This document shows, in pieces, positions 7,958 through 16,442 of a stretch of DNA of 64,000 nucleotides. The translations under genes were made by a program, and so were the position numbers. Every line of letters begins with the position of its first letter. Position 1 is the first letter of the stretch. This stretch comes from Gemella morbillorum (GTDB lineage Bacteria > Bacillota > Bacilli > Staphylococcales > Gemellaceae): positions 1,302,001 to 1,366,000 of the forward strand of contig NZ_LS483440.1 in the NCBI RefSeq assembly GCF_900476045.1, given 5' to 3'. The notes under the pieces were generated by a model that was not told the origin of the DNA, did not search any database, and saw only the letters and a program-made list of their open reading frames with translations.

Positions 7958-9055
7958 CTACTTTTTAGATAAAGTTTCATTGAAAATCTTTTCAAATTCT
8001 TTGTCAGTTAGTTTATCGTTATTCTTACATATATATTTCCCAATAAAACCACTTTGTCTATCATACTCTTGTTCTCTAATAGTTAAGAAAAATTCTTGAT
8101 GAAATTTTTTTATTAATTCATCACATTCATTTTTGTTGAATTTCAAATCTAATAATAAAACATTTCGAATAGATGGTAGCCATGCAGTATTAAATCTTCT
8201 AAAAATAAATATAGGTTTTACTTCTCCTTTTCCTTCTTCCCTATCTTTCTTCTCTAAATATTTGACAATACGCCAAATAATTATTCTTGCGCTTAACATA
8301 CCAACCTTTGTATTTGATGAAACGATATGATTTGCAAAACTAGATTTCTTACTTTTCGTAAAACCTGGGTTCTTACTTCTAAAAGGAAAAGCTTCAAGAT
8401 TGACAATTAACTTAGACATATCCTTTAACTTTTCCCACTCTTCATCATTCAAATTACTTATAAATTTTTGCATTGGTATTTGCTTTTTCTCTAAGTAATT
8501 AAAACAAATATGTGCAAAATAATGGGATAAGTAGTATGCGTCTTTTTTTGAACAAGTATTCTTTATCTTCTCTAATTCTTGATATAGAATGCTACTTTCG
8601 GTTTCGATATTTATAATATGATCTTTTATATATTTTTTTAAATATTCTTCTTTTTCTCCAAGAATATTTAACGAACTATCTTCACTATTAATTTCTTTTG
8701 CTTCATTAAAATAGGAATATACACCTACCTCTCTTTTTTTATCCTCTAATGCGATATTGGGATTTACTAAACATAAAAATAATGTTGATATATTAATATT
8801 ACCTTGAACATGATTTGGTATACCATAGTGAAGATTTTTATATTGATTAGACTCTAATTCAAACAATCCTTCCTCTATATTTAACCATGAAAAATCTCGA
8901 TAATCATTTTCTAGGGCATCTAAAAATTTCGAAGATAAATCTTCCACATTTTCTGAAGTCCATGGGTTATATTTTTCTATTTTCAACAATTCCTCAGAAT
9001 CTTTAATTTCTCCGATATTTTCTTTGTACTTAGAAATTAGTTTATTAAAAGACAT
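7958..9055 (-). CDS. Phage moron of unknown function, possible UDG-like fold
   Basis: This 365-residue protein is not a structural protein. It splits the normally adjacent TerL and portal genes and has its own promoter and terminator. YGIPNHVQGN (77-86) followed by FLCLVNPN (about 93-100) recalls the P-x-x-GN...LxxNP pattern of uracil-DNA-glycosylase-like proteins. VNLEAFPFRSKNP (218-230) recalls the E-x-F/Y-P-Y-H-S segment of the same group. These are pattern resemblances, not a proven match. No transmembrane segment or signal peptide is seen. It may be expressed from the prophage in the lysogen, for defence or host benefit. Function is unknown. Confidence 0.6.
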   Translation of the reverse strand: MSFNKLISKYKENIGEIKDSEELLKIEKYNPWTSENVEDLSSKFLDALENDYRDFSWLNIEEGLFELESNQYKNLHYGIPNHVQGNINISTLFLCLVNPNIALEDKKREVGVYSYFNEAKEINSEDSSLNILGEKEEYLKKYIKDHIINIETESSILYQELEKIKNTCSKKDAYYLSHYFAHICFNYLEKKQIPMQKFISNLNDEEWEKLKDMSKLIVNLEAFPFRSKNPGFTKSKKSSFANHIVSSNTKVGMLSARIIIWRIVKYLEKKDREEGKGEVKPIFIFRRFNTAWLPSIRNVLLLDLKFNKNECDELIKKFHQEFFLTIREQEYDRQSGFIGKYICKNNDKLTDKEFEKIFNETLSKK

Positions 9056-9084
9056 AATCTTTCCTCCAAATTAATTTTATATAA

Positions 9085-9093
9085 AGTATAACA
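9085..9093 (-). promoter_or_regulatory. Extended -10 promoter for the moron gene
   Basis: On the minus strand TGTTATACT forms an extended -10 within the 49-bp gap between the TerL stop and the moron start, followed by TTTGGAGGAAAG as ribosome site. No good -35 is at the usual distance, which the TG extension can offset. Confidence 0.55.
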
Positions 9094-9104
9094 TAAAACT
9101 AAAA

Positions 9105-10706
9105 CTATATAAATAACAATCCTCTGTCATCATAAACACTTTCTGTGTTTTGATTTCCACATCTTATCGCACGATCTAATGCCATAATTGTTGAGATTGC
9201 TCCATCAATTTTCTCTGTTGATTTTTCTTTATCTGCCTTAATATTTCCTGCTGGATCACGTCTTATAAAAATATTATCCATATTCCATCTGAGTACTGGA
9301 TTACCTCCGTGTGCTAGTTTCTGTTCAAGAACTAGCTTCATAAGTTCTTTAGTAGGAGAACTCATATCTTTAAAACCTTGTCCGAAGGGTACTACGGTAA
9401 AACCCATACCTTCTAGATTTTGAACCATTTGAACAGCACCCCATCTATCAAATGCAATTTCTCGGATATTATACTTTTCTCCTAGTTTTTCAATAAATTG
9501 CTCGATATATCCGTAATGGACTACATTACCCTCTGTAGTTTGTATATAACCTTGCTTATTCCAAAGATCATAAGGTACATGGTCACGTCTTACTCTTAGT
9601 TCTAACGTATCTTCTGGAATCCAAAAATATGGTAGAACTATAAACTTGTCGTCTTCATCCAAGGGAGGAAATACCAGAGTAAAAGCAGTTATATCTGTTG
9701 TAGATGATAAATCCAAACCTCCGTAACATATCCTACCTAATAACTCTTCTTCATCAACATTAAAATTACAACTATCCCATCTATCCATAGGCATCCAGCG
9801 TACTGATTGTTTCACCCACTGATTAAGTCTCAATTGTCTAAAAGCATTTTCTTCTCCTGGATTTTGTTTTGCAGATTCACAAGCAGCTTTAACTTTATCT
9901 AACCCAACAGTTACTCCTAGTGAGGGGTTAGCTTTTTTCCACACTTTAGGATCAGTCCAATCATCATTTTCATCTGCACCATAAATTACTGGATAAAATG
10001 TTGGGTCTATTTTTCTACCTTCGAGTATATCTTTTGCTTTTTGATGAGTTTCATAACAAATACTATTTGTATCCGTGCCAGCAGTTGTAATTAAAAAATA
10101 AAGTGGCTGCATTCTAGCATCTCCACTACCTTTTGTCATAACATCAAATAACTTTCTATTCGGCTGAGTGTGCAACTCATCAAAAACAACTCCATGTATA
10201 TTGAATCCATGTTTTGAATATGCTTCTGCAGATAACACTTGATAAAAACTATTAGTAGGTAAATACACTATCCTTTTTTGCGAAGCTAAAATCTTTACTC
10301 TACGATTTAAAGCTGGACACATTCTAACCATATCAGCTGCAACATCAAATACAATCGTAGCTTGTTGTCTATCCGCTGCACATCCATAAACTTCAGCACG
10401 TTCTTCACCATCTCCACAACAAAGAAGAAGTGCAATCGCAGCTGCAAGTTCGCTCTTACCCATCTTTTTAGGGATTTCAATATACGCTGTATTGAATTGT
10501 CTATATCCATTTGGTTTTATTATTCCAAATAAATCTCTTATTATTTCTTCTTGCCATGGTAATAATTCAAATTTCTTCCCTGCCCATGTTCCTTTAGTAT
10601 GACTTAAACATTGAATAAAATTTACCGCATAATCTGCACGTTCCTCACTATATACTGATGTTTTAGCTTTAAATCTAGTGGGTTTATATTTCTTTTTTCT
10701 TCCCAT
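9105..10706 (-). CDS. terL: Terminase large subunit
   Basis: The 533-residue protein has the TerL ATPase. LPWQEEIIRDLF comes first, then Walker A IPKKMGKS (about 78-85), Walker B with VVFDELHT near 170 and the coupling motif LITTAGT. The RNase H-like nuclease begins at ICYGGLDLSSTTD, and a later Asp lies in EKIDGAISTIMALDRA. It cuts and packages phage DNA with TerS. Unusually, TerS is about 4.5 kb upstream, behind the modification genes. Confidence 0.95.
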   Translation of the reverse strand: MGRKKKYKPTRFKAKTSVYSEERADYAVNFIQCLSHTKGTWAGKKFELLPWQEEIIRDLFGIIKPNGYRQFNTAYIEIPKKMGKSELAAAIALLLCCGDGEERAEVYGCAADRQQATIVFDVAADMVRMCPALNRRVKILASQKRIVYLPTNSFYQVLSAEAYSKHGFNIHGVVFDELHTQPNRKLFDVMTKGSGDARMQPLYFLITTAGTDTNSICYETHQKAKDILEGRKIDPTFYPVIYGADENDDWTDPKVWKKANPSLGVTVGLDKVKAACESAKQNPGEENAFRQLRLNQWVKQSVRWMPMDRWDSCNFNVDEEELLGRICYGGLDLSSTTDITAFTLVFPPLDEDDKFIVLPYFWIPEDTLELRVRRDHVPYDLWNKQGYIQTTEGNVVHYGYIEQFIEKLGEKYNIREIAFDRWGAVQMVQNLEGMGFTVVPFGQGFKDMSSPTKELMKLVLEQKLAHGGNPVLRWNMDNIFIRRDPAGNIKADKEKSTEKIDGAISTIMALDRAIRCGNQNTESVYDDRGLLFI

Positions 10707-10724
10707 AATCTCCTCCTCTGAGCA

Positions 10725-10749
10725 TAAAAAATAGACCTTTCGGTCTACT
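10725..10749 (-). terminator. Intrinsic terminator before TerL
   Basis: TAGACC-GAAA-GGTCTA makes a perfect 6-bp stem with a stable GAAA tetraloop and a T-run on the minus strand. It lies between the 111-residue gene and TerL. With A and T runs on both sides it could work in both directions. Confidence 0.75.
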
Positions 10750-10763
10750 TTCTTTTTATTCTT

Positions 10764-11060
10764 TTAGCAGTTTTTCATCGCCCATTCAATTGCATGTCCT
10801 GTATCTTCAAAAGTTGATTTTGAAATTTTGTTTAATTCTAATTTTTTAAAAGTATGGTTTCTTTTTACTTCTCCTTCTTGATATTTGATTTTATAAATAG
10901 CTCCTACACACTCATTTTTCCAATTTGTAATTCCTATTAGAACGTTGTCTCCAAATTTTAAAAATACACTTTTGCTTGATAAGAATCCTTTTTCCTCTAA
11001 TTCCTCCATTGTTGTTTCTTTGAAAAATTTAATTCCATTTTGTTCTTTAATGTTGTTCAT
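10764..11060 (-). CDS. Small phage protein of unknown function
   Basis: I place the start at 11060 (MNNIKEQNGIKFFKETT), because an AAGGAG site lies at the right distance there. A longer reading to 11099 has no such site. The protein has about 98 residues, no membrane segment and no motif I recognise. It contains KFGDNVLIGITNWKNECVGAIYKIKY, which suggests a small beta-rich fold. Its leader carries the same promoter-like block as the frameshifted gene at 11356-11665. It lies in the accessory part between the methylases and TerL. Confidence 0.6.
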   Translation of the reverse strand: MNNIKEQNGIKFFKETTMEELEEKGFLSSKSVFLKFGDNVLIGITNWKNECVGAIYKIKYQEGEVKRNHTFKKLELNKISKSTFEDTGHAIEWAMKNC

Positions 11061-11131
11061 TGTCTTTATCTCCTTTGTTTTCGTTACTATATATATCACT
11101 CTAAAAGGCTATAAAGTCAAGACATTCATTA

Positions 11132-11353
11132 TTATCTTTTAATTATTTGGAATTTATCTTCTTCGGGTATTAAAGATAAAGTTGAACCATTATCCCATTT
11201 TACAAGAATCATACCAATATCATCAACCCCTAATACTGTTCCAAAAGTCCCACTTGGAGGTGCTTGAATATCATCCATTGAAATTAGTTTAAGCCTAGTG
11301 TTTTTTGGGAATTTCTCCTTTAATCTTATAATTTTTCTTTTTAAATCATCCAT
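11132..11353 (-). CDS. DUF4314-type small protein
   Basis: The 73-residue protein has the DUF4314 layout: a basic N terminus (RKIIRLKEKFPKNTRLKLISM), PPSGTFGTVLGVDDIGMILVKWDNGSTLSLIPEEDKF. The Gly-rich beta part looks like an SH3-like barrel. Such genes are common in Firmicutes phages and mobile elements, often near methylases. Their function is not known to me. Confidence 0.7.
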   Translation of the reverse strand: MDDLKRKIIRLKEKFPKNTRLKLISMDDIQAPPSGTFGTVLGVDDIGMILVKWDNGSTLSLIPEEDKFQIIKR

Positions 11354-11355
11354 AA

Positions 11356-11665
11356 TTATTTACCTGATAGGTCTTTTGCTAATTTATATAAAACTATTTT
11401 CATTGACTCTACTACACAAATCGCTTCAAATTCTTCTTGAGTTGGATCATCATTTGAAAGTTTCCATAGTAGTTCACGATAGTAATTTGCAGATTCTAGA
11501 GCATCTTCTGCAATATCATAACGTTCAATAGCAAGTCCTATCTTCCCTTCTCCTAAAAATTTTCTAGCTCCACTTATATACTTTTTGGTTCTGTCTACTT
11601 GATAGAATTTCTATTCCATTACCATGTTTTGCTTCTTTATAATCTTTTTCAAATCTTGTTTTCAT
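11356..11665 (-). pseudogene. Small phage gene split by one frameshift
   Basis: A good ribosome site (AAGGAGATT) leads to an ATG at 11663-11665 and a start MKTRFEKDYKEAKHGNGIE, but this frame stops after about 34 codons. From just after a TAG around 11610 another frame runs open to the TAA at 11356. It codes KFYQVDRTKKYISGARKFLG and then a helical, charged domain ending LYKLAKDLSGK. Joining the two frames near codon 19 gives one continuous protein of about 103 residues. It could be a real mutation, a sequencing error or, less likely, recoding. The product is unknown. Confidence 0.6.
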
Positions 11666-11670
11666 ATACT

Positions 11671-11707
11671 TAATCTCCTTTGTTTTGATACTATATATAT
11701 CACTCTA
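11671..11707 (-). repeat. Repeated promoter/operator-like leader (copy 2; copy 1 at 11070-11105)
   Basis: On the minus strand both copies read TTTAGAGTGATATATATAGTA, a few variable bases, then AAAACAAAGGAGA, and end in the ribosome site of a small gene. Copy 1 serves the gene at 11060 and copy 2 the frameshifted gene at 11665. The TATATA core may be a -10 box or an operator. Confidence 0.55.
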
Positions 11708-11727
11708 AACATCATATTTATCAAGTA

Positions 11728-13188
11728 TTATTCGCTATTTTCTAAGTATTTCTTCACTCCACTAAAAATATATAATACGCATGGTAGAGCTACTCCGTTC
11801 CCCCACATCTTATATTGTGCTGCATCCGAATAAGGATTTTTTAACCATGTTCTTATATTATTATCAGTTTTTTGTTTTTTTCCATTTTTTATCTTTCTAT
11901 TTGTTTCGAATACTTCTCTCCAAAAATTTAGATCTTCATCTGTAGGATTGAGTAGCTCTAACCTTTCACACCAATAATCTGGGAAACCTTGCAATCTACT
12001 ACATTCAAGAGGAGTAATTCTTCGAACAGAATATTTATCATTTATAATAGGAGGATCTTTATAATCAGTTGCGACTAATGTTGATACCTGATCCTTTATA
12101 GCTTTTGTATGATGATAATTTTTGCTAGTTGAATATATAGAAACTATTACTACTCCACCTTGATTTGCATTAGGATTATTTCCTCCTGTATCTAAAGTTC
12201 TTGATGTAGCAGTTTCATAAACTTTGTATCGACTATTCTTAGTATTTAAACTTGTAAATCTCACATCATAATTTGCGATATTTTCAACTACAAAAGGTTG
12301 ATTATTTCCTCCTGTTCCTAAATTACTTGATAGAGTTGGTGTAATATCTAGTGGACCTTTAAATCTACTATCTTGGCTATGATTTTCAAAAACAAGTGGT
12401 GGATGATTACTTTGGGCTCTTAAAGTTCCTGTTTTATTTAATGTAACATCTAGCCTTTCTCCACCTTGATCCATTAAACAGTACTTTGATATTTCAGTGC
12501 ATTCTCCAATAACTCCGGTAACTTCTTGTTTCTTATCTGAGCACGATTCAAAATACCTTGGCAGGCTTTCTTCGTTAAATAATATTTCTCTTGCACCTTC
12601 TCCTGTAAAATCTGCGACAAGAAAGATTCTCTTACGTCTTTGGGGGACTCCGAAATATTGTGCATCGAAGACTCTCCACGCAATACTAAATGTTCCTCCC
12701 ATAACACATCCTGCATTTTTCCATTTTGAAGGTTTAGGAATTGATATATTTTCACATTTGATTTTTGAGATTTGTTCAAGTACTTGTCTAAAGTCTTCTC
12801 CTTTTGAACTTGAGAAAGCTCCACAGACATTTTCCCATATGATAATTCTTGGATATTTTTCATTTGTATTCTCCCTCATTTCTTTAATAACTCTTATTGC
12901 TTCATAAAATAAATTTGATTTACTTCCACTTAGCCCGTCTCTTTGTCCTGCGATTGATAAATCTTGGCATGGACTACCAAATGTTATTACATCAACTGGA
13001 TTTATATTACCACCTTTAACATTATTAATATCTCCTAAATGAACTAAGTCTGGAAAATTCTTCTTTGTAACAAGAATTGGAAATGGTTCTACTTCACTCG
13101 CCCAAACTGCTTTCATTCCTAGAATCGTAGCACCTAATTCAAACCCCCCGGATCCTGAAAATAGACTACCTACTGTTAATTGACTCAT
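11728..13188 (-). CDS. DNA (cytosine-5) methyltransferase
   Basis: All main C5-methylase motifs are visible in order. Motif I is GSLFSGSGGFELG (7-19), the catalytic motif IV is GSPCQDLS with Cys74, and motif VI is ENV at 119-121. Motif VIII is PQRRKRIFLVADF. A long variable target-recognition part follows, then motifs IX/X (RRITPLECSRLQGFPD and MWGNGVALP). At 486 residues it is larger than the family's usual 320-420, due to the long recognition part. No restriction partner lies beside it, so it probably protects phage DNA. It overlaps the ParB-methylase gene by 23 bp. Confidence 0.93.
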   Translation of the reverse strand: MSQLTVGSLFSGSGGFELGATILGMKAVWASEVEPFPILVTKKNFPDLVHLGDINNVKGGNINPVDVITFGSPCQDLSIAGQRDGLSGSKSNLFYEAIRVIKEMRENTNEKYPRIIIWENVCGAFSSSKGEDFRQVLEQISKIKCENISIPKPSKWKNAGCVMGGTFSIAWRVFDAQYFGVPQRRKRIFLVADFTGEGAREILFNEESLPRYFESCSDKKQEVTGVIGECTEISKYCLMDQGGERLDVTLNKTGTLRAQSNHPPLVFENHSQDSRFKGPLDITPTLSSNLGTGGNNQPFVVENIANYDVRFTSLNTKNSRYKVYETATSRTLDTGGNNPNANQGGVVIVSIYSTSKNYHHTKAIKDQVSTLVATDYKDPPIINDKYSVRRITPLECSRLQGFPDYWCERLELLNPTDEDLNFWREVFETNRKIKNGKKQKTDNNIRTWLKNPYSDAAQYKMWGNGVALPCVLYIFSGVKKYLENSE

Positions 13189-14431
13189 CTATTTTCACCT
13201 CAGCATATGGAATCTTTTCTCCGTTTCTTTCTACATATATGTCATTAGAAGTTCCAGTTAATTCAATATATCTTTTCACAGCAACATCAACAAATTTAGC
13301 TTCTAATTCTATTCCATAGCATATTCTTCCACTCTGTTCGCAAGCTATTAAAGTAGATGCCGATCCTAAAAATGCATCTAGTACTAATCCATTAGTTTGT
13401 GTACATTGTTTTATTAAATATACAATCAACGGAACAGGTTTACTTGATGGATGTCCATGCCCATCTTCTTTTGAATTAGTAATACTATCAAATTCAAACA
13501 CTGCTTTTTGTTTTTGATCTCCGTACCAGATATGTTTTCCATCTTTTCTCCAACCCCAAATAATAGGTTCCATGTTGAATTTCCAATCTGTTCTCATTAG
13601 CGGTGCTCTTGGTTTTTTCCATATCAGACCAGCACCAACTTTAAATCCAGCATCTTCATATGCATCATAAAAAATACGTGCTTTCATGGTCGCATAAAAG
13701 ACATAAATGGATGCATCTTTAGCCATTGAGTTTTTACAATTACTAAATGCTAGAAGTAAAAACTCATACCCTTCTTTATCATTTAAATCATCATTTTTAA
13801 TTTTTCCAGAAGCACTCTTAAGATTTACTAAATAAGGTGGATCAGTACATACTAAATTTACTTTAGTTTCTCCTAATAGTTTTAAATACGTTTCTTCTTT
13901 AGTAGAATCTCCACATATTACTTTATGTCTACCTACATGCCATATATCTCCCTCTTTTGTTATGCGTGGTTTTTTCAACTCTGCTTCTATATCAAAATTA
14001 TCTTCTTCTCCTTCAAGGTCTTCATCAAATATTTTTGATAATTCTTTTTCATCGAATCCAAGCACGTCAAGATCAAAATCAGCACCCTGTAAATCTGATA
14101 ATTCGATAGCTAGAAGTTCTTCATTCCAACCTCCTCCAAGTGCGAGTTGGTTATCCGCAATAACGTATGCTTTTCTTTGTGCAGGTGTTAGATAGTTTTC
14201 CTTTATACAAGGTACTTTATCCATTCCCAGTTTCTTTGCAGCCATTAATCTACAATGCCCTGCAGTTATTACATTCTCTTCTGAAATTAATATAGGATTT
14301 AAGAATCCGAATTCCTTTATTGAAGCCATCACTTTTGATATTTGCTCATCCGAGTGCGTCCTTGCATTATTGATATATGGTATTAATTCGTCAACATTTC
14401 TTAATTCATATTCTAATAGTTTATTCTTCAT
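13166..14431 (-). CDS. ParB-domain N6-adenine (or N4-cytosine) DNA methyltransferase
   Basis: The first 80 residues form a ParB/Srx-like domain (LIPYINNARTHSDEQISKVM, ENVITAGHCRLMAAKKLG). The methylase part has the catalytic DPPY at about residue 196 and, after it, the SAM-binding FLGSAST and GRICYGIELE, the permuted beta-class order. This fusion is common in phages of Firmicutes and is thought to guard against host restriction. It is coded between the SAM synthetase and the C5 methylase. Confidence 0.92.
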   Translation of the reverse strand: MKNKLLEYELRNVDELIPYINNARTHSDEQISKVMASIKEFGFLNPILISEENVITAGHCRLMAAKKLGMDKVPCIKENYLTPAQRKAYVIADNQLALGGGWNEELLAIELSDLQGADFDLDVLGFDEKELSKIFDEDLEGEEDNFDIEAELKKPRITKEGDIWHVGRHKVICGDSTKEETYLKLLGETKVNLVCTDPPYLVNLKSASGKIKNDDLNDKEGYEFLLLAFSNCKNSMAKDASIYVFYATMKARIFYDAYEDAGFKVGAGLIWKKPRAPLMRTDWKFNMEPIIWGWRKDGKHIWYGDQKQKAVFEFDSITNSKEDGHGHPSSKPVPLIVYLIKQCTQTNGLVLDAFLGSASTLIACEQSGRICYGIELEAKFVDVAVKRYIELTGTSNDIYVERNGEKIPYAEVKIDESINSR

Positions 14432-14443
14432 CTCTATACCTCA

Positions 14444-15226
14444 TTAAAAAAGACCCCACTCAGCGAATTTTTCAAATCCGCCTACGGAGTCTATATATTC
14501 TTTTGCAATTCTAACAATTTCTTCATAAGGCATATCGCCTATATTTTCATCTCCAATTGCACAGCTAAATTCTACTGGGCTTTGAAGTTGTTGTGCTCTT
14601 AAAAACGAATATATATTTACCGAAACATCAGCTTTACTTAAATCTTTACCATGAAGACCTCCACCTGTCACAGAATCAGCCATATCACTACCAAGTTTTC
14701 TATTAGTAGCTCCTGTATCAACATCCGTTCCTCCAGTCCAATTTCCTAAAGGATTGATTTTAGCATTTGGATACATTTTTTTTAGTACTTTCGTTTTTAC
14801 ATTACTTTGACAAATTATCAATTTTTCGCCATCAAGTATGTATTTCCCATCATAGGGATACTGTGAATAAATATTTCTAGCTATTCTTGAGAGTTTTTTT
14901 TGTTCTTTTGAAATAGGCATACCTTTGAATATACCATTATCTCCACATCGTATTTTGTCATTTTGATTTTTATTTAATTTTTTATCCTGCGATACAATAT
15001 TAACATCAGGATGAACTACTCCCGCTATTCTTCTAATTATTCTATGAATACTTTTTTTCTCAAAATCAACTGATGTTTCTATTATGACATGACATTTTCC
15101 ATGACCTATCAGCACTTCTACAGCTACCTTAGGTTCTTTTTCCAGTTTGTATGCCAAATCTACAATTGCTCCAGCGATTCTATCCGCAATTTTATCTGGA
15201 TGTTTTGGGTTTACTTTTTCTATCAT
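14444..15226 (-). CDS. Phage-type S-adenosylmethionine synthetase, short form
   Basis: The start VNPKHPDKIADRIAGAIVD matches the MetK N terminus with its ATP/Met-binding HPDK. The centre GNWTGGTDVDTGATNRKLG and GGGLHGKDLSKADVS matches the MetK phosphate-binding and lysine loops. At 260 residues it is far below the usual 380-400, lacking parts of the central domain. It lies directly before the two methylases, so it probably supplies SAM for DNA modification in infection. The reduced size could mean altered activity; the key loops are kept. Confidence 0.87.
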   Translation of the reverse strand: MIEKVNPKHPDKIADRIAGAIVDLAYKLEKEPKVAVEVLIGHGKCHVIIETSVDFEKKSIHRIIRRIAGVVHPDVNIVSQDKKLNKNQNDKIRCGDNGIFKGMPISKEQKKLSRIARNIYSQYPYDGKYILDGEKLIICQSNVKTKVLKKMYPNAKINPLGNWTGGTDVDTGATNRKLGSDMADSVTGGGLHGKDLSKADVSVNIYSFLRAQQLQSPVEFSCAIGDENIGDMPYEEIVRIAKEYIDSVGGFEKFAEWGLF

Positions 15227-15241
15227 TTTTAATCTCCATTC

Positions 15242-15793
15242 TTATAAATTTTTTCTTGAATTTAGTAGTTTTTCCATCAAATCATTTTGAGGTACTACTC
15301 CATCAAATTCAGTTTTACAATTCTCTTTTACGATTTGATATATTTCATTCCATAGCCTTACAGCTTGATTCATATAATTTATTCCTATATTTATAAATGG
15401 TGATGGAATTGGTTTTCCAGTAGTAGGGTGTTTAGATAAAAATCCTAACTTACTAGTCATATCTTCACATTGTAACCATCTTGCACTACTCATAGCATAT
15501 CTTTCAATGAGTGGCTTTGGAACATGATTTCCCATACTAAGGCTATCCAACCATTTCCACGTTTCTTCATAAATTTCTTTAGCTTGTAATACACTACCAT
15601 CTTTTTGTGTTGATGATAATACTTCATGTGGTTCAGGCATTTTTACACCTTCAAGATCAGGAATATCTAATACTTCTAGTGTTCTTCCTCCAGGATTTCC
15701 ATTTAGTGCTTTTTCTACAACTGATTTTTTCTTTCGACCTGCACCTATTCTTTTGCCACCACGTCCGCCAATATTATTCGATTTAGTCGGCAT
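15242..15793 (-). CDS. terS: Terminase small subunit, P27 family
   Basis: The 183-residue protein starts with a basic, Gly-rich segment (GGRGGKRIGAGRKKKS). GNPGGRTLEVLDIP and the helical P27 core follow (LIERYAMSSARWLQCED, KHPTTGKPIPSPFINIGINYMNQ). TerS recognises the packaging site and feeds DNA to TerL. It lies right after the HNH gene and the candidate cos region, as in other HNH-P27 phages. Confidence 0.92.
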   Translation of the reverse strand: MPTKSNNIGGRGGKRIGAGRKKKSVVEKALNGNPGGRTLEVLDIPDLEGVKMPEPHEVLSSTQKDGSVLQAKEIYEETWKWLDSLSMGNHVPKPLIERYAMSSARWLQCEDMTSKLGFLSKHPTTGKPIPSPFINIGINYMNQAVRLWNEIYQIVKENCKTEFDGVVPQNDLMEKLLNSRKNL

Positions 15794-15964
15794 TTAAAGT
15801 GTCTCCTTCCCTCTTTTTATTTTTCACTAAGTTCGCTTATTTCAAGCTTTTCCCTATTACCCTTTTGAATTCGCACTTTTTGTGCATCTTTGCCCACACC
15901 CGTTATGTTTTCATTTTCTTTTCAGAGATTTTCAATCCCCCTTCCAGAAAATTTTTCACAAAAA
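15794..15964. other. Candidate cos/packaging region between HNH and TerS
   Basis: This 171-bp gap in an otherwise packed gene block codes for nothing I can support. It is richer in G-runs on the minus strand than its surroundings (AACGGGTGTGGG, AAAGGGTAATAGGG, AGAGGGAAGGAG) and has a small hairpin (TGCAC-AAAAA-GTGCG reading). In phages with an HNH-TerS-TerL set the cos site usually lies here. No cleavage site can be fixed from sequence alone. Confidence 0.4.
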
Positions 15965-16336
15965 TTATTTTTGTCTAACTTTTTTTCTCCATCTACTTCC
16001 ATCACTCGCATGAATTTTAGCGTGACAACTTTTACAAAGAGATATTAAATTACTCTTACTATGTGTTCCACCTTTGGATAAAGGTATCTTATGATGAACC
16101 TCTTGTACTTCTCTCATCAATCCATCTGAAAAACATAGTTCACAATAAGGATGTTCTCTAACATAACTAGCTCGAACTCTTCTCCATGTTGATCCGTATC
16201 TTTTCCTTGTTTCAGGATTTCTATCTTGCATCTCATATCTTCTATTCTCTAGTCTTTCATGTTCATCACAAAACTGTTTATCTGTTAACCTTGGACAGTT
16301 TGGATATGAGCATGGTCTCTTAGGTTTTCTCGGCAT
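15965..16336 (-). CDS. HNH endonuclease (terminase-associated)
   Basis: The 123-residue protein has paired zinc ligands (CSYPNCPRLTDKQFCDEH and CELCFSDG...CKSCH) around the HNH core VQEVHHKIPLSKGGTHSKSNLISLC. This size and its place next to TerS match the HNH proteins needed for terminase cutting in HK97-like phages. It closes the region downstream of the late-regulator terminator. Confidence 0.92.
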   Translation of the reverse strand: MPRKPKRPCSYPNCPRLTDKQFCDEHERLENRRYEMQDRNPETRKRYGSTWRRVRASYVREHPYCELCFSDGLMREVQEVHHKIPLSKGGTHSKSNLISLCKSCHAKIHASDGSRWRKKVRQK

Positions 16337-16361
16337 TACTTTCTCCTCTCTTTAGCATAAT

Positions 16362-16391
16362 AAAAACCCTGTAGAAAGATCTACAAGGTTT
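16362..16391 (-). terminator. Intrinsic terminator between late regulator and HNH gene
   Basis: AACCTTGTAGA and TCTACAGGGTT form an 11-bp stem with one G-U pair, followed by a T-run on the minus strand. It separates the replication operon from the packaging and late genes, where a promoter under late control would be expected. Confidence 0.75.
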
Positions 16392-16442
16392 ATTTTCTAT
16401 TTTCCACATTTTAATTATATCAGAAAAGTATACTCTCATTCA

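Noticed and set aside
12474..12907. Open frames of 129-136 codons within the C5 methylase
   Set aside because: All methylase motifs are in the other frame; these are shadows of it.
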